64,000 bases of DNA from Clostridiales bacterium. Lineage in GTDB: Bacteria > Bacillota > Clostridia > Oscillospirales > Oscillospiraceae. This document shows positions 59,771 to 64,000 of the stretch, piece after piece. Numbering within the stretch: position 1 is the stretch's first letter; each line of letters starts with the position of its first letter. Both the position numbers and the translations under genes were made by a program. The notes beneath the pieces were generated by a model that ran no database searches, had not been told where the DNA came from, and saw only the letters and a list, made by a program, of their open reading frames with translations. The stretch is taken from positions 62,001 through 126,000 of the forward strand of contig SFFE01000002.1 in the NCBI GenBank assembly GCA_004556965.1, written 5' to 3'.

Positions 59771-60283
59771 TTATTCCTCCAGCAGGAAGCCCGCCTCGCG
59801 CAGCGCAGCGCAGGTGCGGCGGTAGGCGTCCTCATCCGGGCAGCGGAGCGTGTGCAGGTGGATGCCGCCGGTCAGCGCGCTCAGGGGCGTTGCGCCCTCC
59901 TGCGTCAGCCGCTCCATGAACTGCGCCACGTCGTAGCGGCTGGAGAGCTGGAGCTGGCCGGTGAGCTGGCCATAGACCGCATGCTCCACCACCACGTCCA
60001 GCACGGTGCAGCCGTTATCCACCATGATGAGTAGTTCCTGCTCCGTGCCGTCGAGCGTGTGGCGGCAGGCGACGGTACGGATCACGCCCGGCGCCTTCCG
60101 GGACAGGACATAGCCGCGCGGCGTGGCGGAAATGTCCGCCCCGGCGGCGCGCAGCAGCGCAATGTCGCCCACGATGACCTGCCGGCTGACGGAGAAGCGG
60201 GCGGCGAGCGCGGACGCGCTTACCGGAGCGTCAGCAGCCGCGAGCGCGGCAGAGATGGACTTGCGCCGGGCAGATGCTTCCAT
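59771..60283 (-). CDS. niaR: NiaR-like niacin-responsive repressor (HTH + 3H domain)
   Basis: 170 residues. HTH_11-type domain (about 5-60) followed by the 3H domain, with the metal-binding-type histidines in CRHTLDG (His75), VEHAVYG (His101) and GIHLHTL (His142/144). NiaR proteins use niacin as corepressor and shut off NAD salvage and niacin transport. The gene lies 14 nt after pncB and 49 nt or more from the palindromic operator of the transporter. Confidence 0.9.
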   Translation of the reverse strand: MEASARRKSISAALAAADAPVSASALAARFSVSRQVIVGDIALLRAAGADISATPRGYVLSRKAPGVIRTVACRHTLDGTEQELLIMVDNGCTVLDVVVEHAVYGQLTGQLQLSSRYDVAQFMERLTQEGATPLSALTGGIHLHTLRCPDEDAYRRTCAALREAGFLLEE

Positions 60284-60297
60284 GCCGTACCTCCGTT

Positions 60298-61746
60298 TCA
60301 GCCGCGGGCGTTGAGCAGATCGAGCTTGATCTTCAGCAGCTTGTCCGACAGATCCACATAGTAATTGTGCGGATTGTCAAAGCGCAGCACCTCCGGCCAG
60401 AGCGTTTCGATCTGCTTGGCGCAGTATGCCTTGATCGCGTCGAGCGACGGCTTCTCATACACGAGCCTGCCGCCCTGGAAGATCGGCACGAGCAGCTCTT
60501 TTGCGACGAAATCAGTCATGACCTTCTTCTTCCATGTGGCGTCGGGGTCGCAGATCTCCAGCGGCTGCGTATCGTCCACGACCTCGTCGTGCAGGCAGAT
60601 GTAATCGGCCTCGGCCATGCCGCTCTCGCGGCCGTAAAAGCGGTAGACCTTTTTGAAATGCGGGTTCGTGATCTTGCCCACGTTTTCGCTGATCTTGATC
60701 TTCGGGATAATGTTGCCGGCGTCGTCCTCCACGGCGGCGAGCTTGTACACCCCGCCGAACACCGGCTCGCTGCGCGCGGTGATGAGCCGTTCGCCCACGC
60801 CGAACGCGTCGATCTGCGCGCCCTGCCGCAGCAGGCCGAGGATCAGCCGCTCGTCGAGCGCGTTGGACACGGTGATCTTGCAGTCCGGCCAGCCGGCGTC
60901 GTCGAGCATTTTGCGCGCGCGCTTGGTCAGATATGCGATGTCGCCGGAGTCGAAGCGGATGCCGCAGTTTGTGATGCCGAGCGGACGAAGCACCTCGTCG
61001 AACGCGCGGATGGCGTTCGGCACGCCGGACTGCAGGCTGTTGTAGGTGTCCACCAGCAGCGTGGCGTTGGTGGGGTAGGTCTTGCAGTAGGCGCGGAAGG
61101 CGTCCAGCTCGGAGTCAAACATCTGCACCCACGAGTGCGCCATCGTGCCGCCGGCGTACACGCCGTAGAGCTGGTCGGAGATGGTGCAGGCTGTCCCGGC
61201 GCAGCCGCCGATGTAGGCCGCCCGCGCGCCGAGAATCGCACCGTCCGCCCCCTGCGCGCGGCGGGAGCCGAACTCCAGCACCGTCCGCCCGCCGGCGGCG
61301 CGGCAGACGCGGTTGGCCTTCGTGGCGATCAGGCTCTGGTGGTTGAGCTGTAGCAGCACGTAGGTCTCGATGAGCTGCGCCTGAATCGCGGGGGCGCGCA
61401 CCGTCATGATCGGCTCGCGCGGGAAAATGGGCGTGCCCTCCGGCACGGCCCAGATATCGCCTGTGAAGCGGAAGTTTTTTAAATATGTGAGAAAGTCCTC
61501 CGAGAACAGGTTCCGCCCGCGGAGATAGGCAATGTCCTCGTCGGAGAAGTGCAGATTTTCGATGTAATCAATGACCTGCTCCAGTCCTGCCGCGATGGCG
61601 ACGCCGCCGCCGTCCGGCACCTCGCGGAAAAACACGTCGAAATAGGTGATGCGATCCTTCAGACCGTGGTCGAAGTAGCCGTTGCCCATGGTCAGCTCGT
61701 AAAAGTCGCAGAGCATCGTCATGTTCAGCTTTGCATTCGGGTCCAT
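60298..61746 (-). CDS. pncB: Nicotinate phosphoribosyltransferase
   Basis: 482 residues from ATG 61746 with GGAGGCGAAG upstream (a start 23 codons earlier is less likely). The NAPRTase pattern is clear: FYELTMGNGYF, VFFREVPDGGG, EFGSRRAQG and GIRFDSGDIAYL. It converts nicotinate with PRPP to nicotinate mononucleotide, the first step of niacin salvage. It forms an apparent operon with niaR. Length is close to the ~480-490-residue Clostridial enzymes. Confidence 0.96.
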   Translation of the reverse strand: MDPNAKLNMTMLCDFYELTMGNGYFDHGLKDRITYFDVFFREVPDGGGVAIAAGLEQVIDYIENLHFSDEDIAYLRGRNLFSEDFLTYLKNFRFTGDIWAVPEGTPIFPREPIMTVRAPAIQAQLIETYVLLQLNHQSLIATKANRVCRAAGGRTVLEFGSRRAQGADGAILGARAAYIGGCAGTACTISDQLYGVYAGGTMAHSWVQMFDSELDAFRAYCKTYPTNATLLVDTYNSLQSGVPNAIRAFDEVLRPLGITNCGIRFDSGDIAYLTKRARKMLDDAGWPDCKITVSNALDERLILGLLRQGAQIDAFGVGERLITARSEPVFGGVYKLAAVEDDAGNIIPKIKISENVGKITNPHFKKVYRFYGRESGMAEADYICLHDEVVDDTQPLEICDPDATWKKKVMTDFVAKELLVPIFQGGRLVYEKPSLDAIKAYCAKQIETLWPEVLRFDNPHNYYVDLSDKLLKIKLDLLNARG

Positions 61747-61864
61747 GACTTCGCCTCCTGAGTTTTTCAAAAAATGATTATCTTTCATTATAGCCACACC
61801 CGCAGAGCAAAGCAACCATTATAAATTTAACAAAGAAAATCGTCCGAACTGTGCAATGGGAACG

Positions 61865-61893
61865 TTGACATCGGGGAGCGGTTGTTATATCTT
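61865..61893 (+). promoter_or_regulatory. Promoter for the split transketolase operon
   Basis: TTGACA (61865-61870) with TATCTT (61888-61893) at 17 nt; TATATC (61886-61891) at 15 nt is an alternative. The start codon is 35 nt downstream. A TATAAT on the opposite strand (61818-61823) may serve pncB, though without a clear -35. Confidence 0.5.
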
Positions 61894-61927
61894 TGTGAGG
61901 ACAAGAATTCGTAGGAGGAATACCATC

Positions 61928-62758
61928 ATGTCTCTGACACCTGAGCGGGAGGCGGAACTCCGGGCGCTGTGCCGGCAGTACCGGATCGACGTGCTCACCG
62001 CAATCCACGGCGCACAGTCCGGCCATCCGGGCGGAAGCCTTTCCGTTTGTGAAATCCTGACGCTGCTCTACCAGCAGCGCATGCATCTCGACGCGCAGCA
62101 TCCGGACGATCCGGACCGCGACCGGCTCGTGCTCTGCAAGGGGCACGCGGCTCCGATGCTGTACCGCAACCTCATCGGCAAGGGTTTTCTGCCGGAGGAC
62201 GCCATGAACACGCTGCGCCGCGCCAACAGTCTGCTGCAGGGGCATCCGTCCGTGCACACGCCGGGCGTGGAGATGCCGTCCGGCCCGCTGGGCATCGGAC
62301 TGGCCGCGGCGCAGGGCATGGCGATCGGCCTGAAGCTGAACGGCTCCGGCGCGCGCGTGTACGCCGTGCTCGGCGACGGAGAACTGGACGAGGGCGCGGT
62401 CTGGGAGGCGGCGGCCTCCGCGGTGAAGTTTGAGCTGGACAACCTCACCGCCATTGTGGACTGGAACAAGGTGCAGCTCGACGGCACGACCGATGAGGTC
62501 ATGCCGCTGCGCGACCTGCCCGGCAAGTGGAAGGCCTTCGGCTGGAACGTGCTGCGCTGCGACGGGCACGATCTCAAGGCGCTCGACGCGGCGCTTGACG
62601 CGGCGGAGGCCTGCAAGGGCGTGCCGACCGTCATTCTGGCCGACACCGTCAAGGGCAAGGGCGTGTCCTTCATGGAGGGCAAGGCGGCCTGGCACGGCAA
62701 GGCCATTCCGGAAGCGGAATTCAAGCAGGCAATGCAGGAACTGGGAGGTGTGGACTGA
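61928..62758 (+). CDS. Transketolase, N-terminal (thiamine diphosphate-binding) subunit
   Basis: 276 residues from ATG 61928 (TAGGAGGAAT upstream). HGAQSGHPGGSLS and the ThDP motif LGDGELDEG...WNK are present, and GHAAPMLYRNL is as in split transketolases. It pairs with the C-terminal subunit gene that overlaps its stop (TGATG). Split transketolases act in the non-oxidative pentose phosphate route. Confidence 0.94.
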   Translation: MSLTPEREAELRALCRQYRIDVLTAIHGAQSGHPGGSLSVCEILTLLYQQRMHLDAQHPDDPDRDRLVLCKGHAAPMLYRNLIGKGFLPEDAMNTLRRANSLLQGHPSVHTPGVEMPSGPLGIGLAAAQGMAIGLKLNGSGARVYAVLGDGELDEGAVWEAAASAVKFELDNLTAIVDWNKVQLDGTTDEVMPLRDLPGKWKAFGWNVLRCDGHDLKALDAALDAAEACKGVPTVILADTVKGKGVSFMEGKAAWHGKAIPEAEFKQAMQELGGVD

Positions 62759-63693
62759 TGGCAAAATCCATTCGTGAAGTATATGGTACTGTTCTGGCCG
62801 AGCTGGGCGATACGAACCAGGATATCGTCGTTCTCGACGCCGACCTTTCCGGCTCCACCAAGACCGCCATTTTCAAAAAGGCGCATCCGGAGCGGTTTTT
62901 CAACATGGGCATCGCCGAGTCCGACATGGTCGCCACGGCGGCGGGCCTGTCCACGACCGGGAAGATCCCGTTTGTGAACACGTTCACCGTGTTTCTCACA
63001 ACGCTGGGACTGATCTCCGCGCGCGCGCAGGTCTGCTACGGCAACCTGAACGTGAAGTTCGGCGGCGCGTACTGCGGCATGTCCGACGCGCTCGACGGCG
63101 CGACGCACCATGCGACCGAGGACATTGCAGTCATGCGTTCGCTGCCGAACATGACGGTGCTTGTGCCGTCCGACGAGACGAGCACCCGCTGGGCGACGCA
63201 GTACGCGGTTGAAACCTATGGCCCGATGTACCTGCGTCTGTCGCGCGACGTGTACCCCGACCTGTACCCCGCGGGCACGAAGTTCGAGTGCGGCAAGGGC
63301 GCGGTCGTGCGCGACGGCACGGACGTGACCGTGATCGCTTGCGGCCTGATGGTGCACAAGGCCATGGAGGCGGCGGAGCTTATGGCGCAGAAGGGCGTTT
63401 CTGTGCGCGTGGTGGACATGTACTCCATCAAGCCGATCGACAAGGAACTGATCCTGCAGTGTGCGCGCGAAACCGGCGCAATCGTCACGGCGGAGGAGCA
63501 CAACATCTATGGCGGGCTCGGCGGCGCTGTGGCCGAAGTGCTCGCATGGGGCGGCGCGGCCGCGCCGACGGAGTTTGTCGGCATTCAGGACACCTTTACC
63601 GAGTCCGGGCCGTATCCGGAGCTTCTGGCGAAGTATGGTGTGGACGCGAACGGCGTCGTCGCCGGCATTGAAAAGGTGCTTGCGAGAAAATAA
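62758..63693 (+). CDS. Transketolase, C-terminal subunit
   Basis: 311 residues. VVLDADLSGSTKT, the catalytic-type Glu in FNMGIAESDMVA and the pyrimidine-binding domain, followed by the C-terminal domain (VRVVDMYSIKPID, TAEEHNIYGGLGGAVAEVL). It is coupled to the N-terminal subunit by a one-base overlap and followed by a strong terminator. Confidence 0.95.
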   Translation: MAKSIREVYGTVLAELGDTNQDIVVLDADLSGSTKTAIFKKAHPERFFNMGIAESDMVATAAGLSTTGKIPFVNTFTVFLTTLGLISARAQVCYGNLNVKFGGAYCGMSDALDGATHHATEDIAVMRSLPNMTVLVPSDETSTRWATQYAVETYGPMYLRLSRDVYPDLYPAGTKFECGKGAVVRDGTDVTVIACGLMVHKAMEAAELMAQKGVSVRVVDMYSIKPIDKELILQCARETGAIVTAEEHNIYGGLGGAVAEVLAWGGAAAPTEFVGIQDTFTESGPYPELLAKYGVDANGVVAGIEKVLARK

Positions 63694-63697
63694 CATG

Positions 63698-63732
63698 AAA
63701 AACGGGCAGGTCAGAACGGCCTGCCCGTTTTT
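63698..63732 (+). terminator. Intrinsic terminator after the transketolase genes
   Basis: Perfect 13-bp stem AAAAACGGGCAGG/CCTGCCCGTTTTT, 9-nt loop, directly before the galK ribosome binding site. Confidence 0.88.
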
Positions 63733-63741
63733 GGAGGCATG

Positions 63742-64000
63742 ATGAAGCAGCGATTTTTTGCGCCCGGCCGCACGGAACTGGCCGGGAACCATACCGATCA
63801 CCAGAACGGCCGCGTGCTCGCAGCGCCGGTCGACCGCGGCGTTACGGCGGAGATCTCCCAGAACGCGGACGGCGTCATCCGCATTGTGTCGGAAGGGTTC
63901 GCGCCGGTTTCCGTCGCAATCGACGATCTTACGCCGCGCGAGACGGAGTTCGGCACGCCGCAGGCGCTCGTGCGCGGCGTGGCGGCGGCGCTGCGGGAAG
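63742..64000 (+). CDS. galK: Galactokinase, N-terminal part (runs off window)
   Basis: About 86 residues are visible from ATG 63742 (TTGGAGG upstream; an in-frame ATG lies at 63739). The start FFAPGRTELAGNHTDHQNGRV is the galactokinase signature of GHMP kinases, in the form common in Clostridia. The gene continues past the right edge. It phosphorylates galactose to galactose-1-phosphate in the Leloir pathway. Confidence 0.92.
   Translation, partial: MKQRFFAPGRTELAGNHTDHQNGRVLAAPVDRGVTAEISQNADGVIRIVSEGFAPVSVAIDDLTPRETEFGTPQALVRGVAAALRE

Noticed and set aside
62068..63801. 577-residue minus-strand ORF opposite the transketolase genes
   Set aside because: Antisense to two conserved genes with coupled overlap; no start site.

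Overview
The window looks like a chromosomal segment of a Gram-positive anaerobe of class Clostridia, most likely an Oscillospiraceae-type gut bacterium. Supporting signs: high-GC coding with AGGAGG-type ribosome binding sites, SLH-domain surface proteins, a class B sortase, a CpsB-type phosphatase with BY-kinases, LytR-CpsA-Psr and VanZ proteins, a NiaR-like niacin repressor, a split transketolase and a Clostridia-type galactokinase. No rRNA, tRNA, CRISPR array or intact transposase was seen. The species cannot be fixed from sequence alone.

Layout. (1) 1-2.9 kb: 3' part of cinA, a small membrane protein and a GNAT-like acyltransferase. (2) 3.5-8.2 kb: a tightly packed operon with an NTP_transf_5 nucleotidyltransferase, an ABC transporter, a SipW-type S24/S26 peptidase, an alpha/beta hydrolase and a PqqD-like protein. 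(3) 8.2-12.8 kb: exopolysaccharide (EPS) control: CpsB phosphatase, a frameshifted secreted Ig-like gene, and two consecutive full-length Wzz/BY-kinases with tyrosine-glycine tails. (4) 12.9-16.4 kb: a separately promoted, peptide-modification-like operon: second PqqD, a membrane-anchored protein, an 83-residue Cys-containing candidate precursor, an HprK-like kinase and a radical SAM/SPASM enzyme. (5) 16.6-21.5 kb: a 1628-residue secreted GH20 hexosaminidase. (6) 21.7-41.5 kb: a long EPS operon behind a structured leader, with a FlaA1/CapD dehydratase, initiating sugar transferase, glycosyltransferases, acyltransferases, an EpsG-like polymerase, pyruvyl transferase, a GH43-like membrane protein, a Wzx flippase and an FrhB-like Fe-S protein. 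Its middle part is visibly AT-richer than the flanks. (7) 41.6-53.5 kb: envelope genes (CmpB-like permease, VanZ, LCP, murI, an SPQTG peptide with sortase B, two SLH-anchored hydrolase-like proteins, D,D-carboxypeptidase), an XRE regulator, a divergent 49-residue gene and an FMN oxidoreductase. (8) 53.6-58.5 kb: ComEA-like protein, two-component system, GerMN lipoprotein, Xaa-Pro peptidase and efp. (9) 58.5-61.7 kb: niacin salvage (pncB, niaR and an orphan PTS-IIC-like transporter behind a perfect 40-bp palindrome). (10) 61.9-64 kb: split transketolase and the start of galK.

The most interesting part is 3.5-16.4 kb. Two gene groups typical of ribosomally made, modified peptides (RiPPs) bracket the EPS tyrosine-phosphorylation switch. 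HprK-like kinase, NTP_transf_5 and PqqD are accessory genes known from paeninodin-type lasso peptide loci, but here the lasso protease and cyclase are absent and a radical SAM/SPASM enzyme is present. The same stretch is bracketed by two same-orientation copies of a ~70-bp structured repeat. A second notable case is the niacin locus, where operator, repressor and salvage enzyme suggest a substrate for an orphan PTS-IIC protein.
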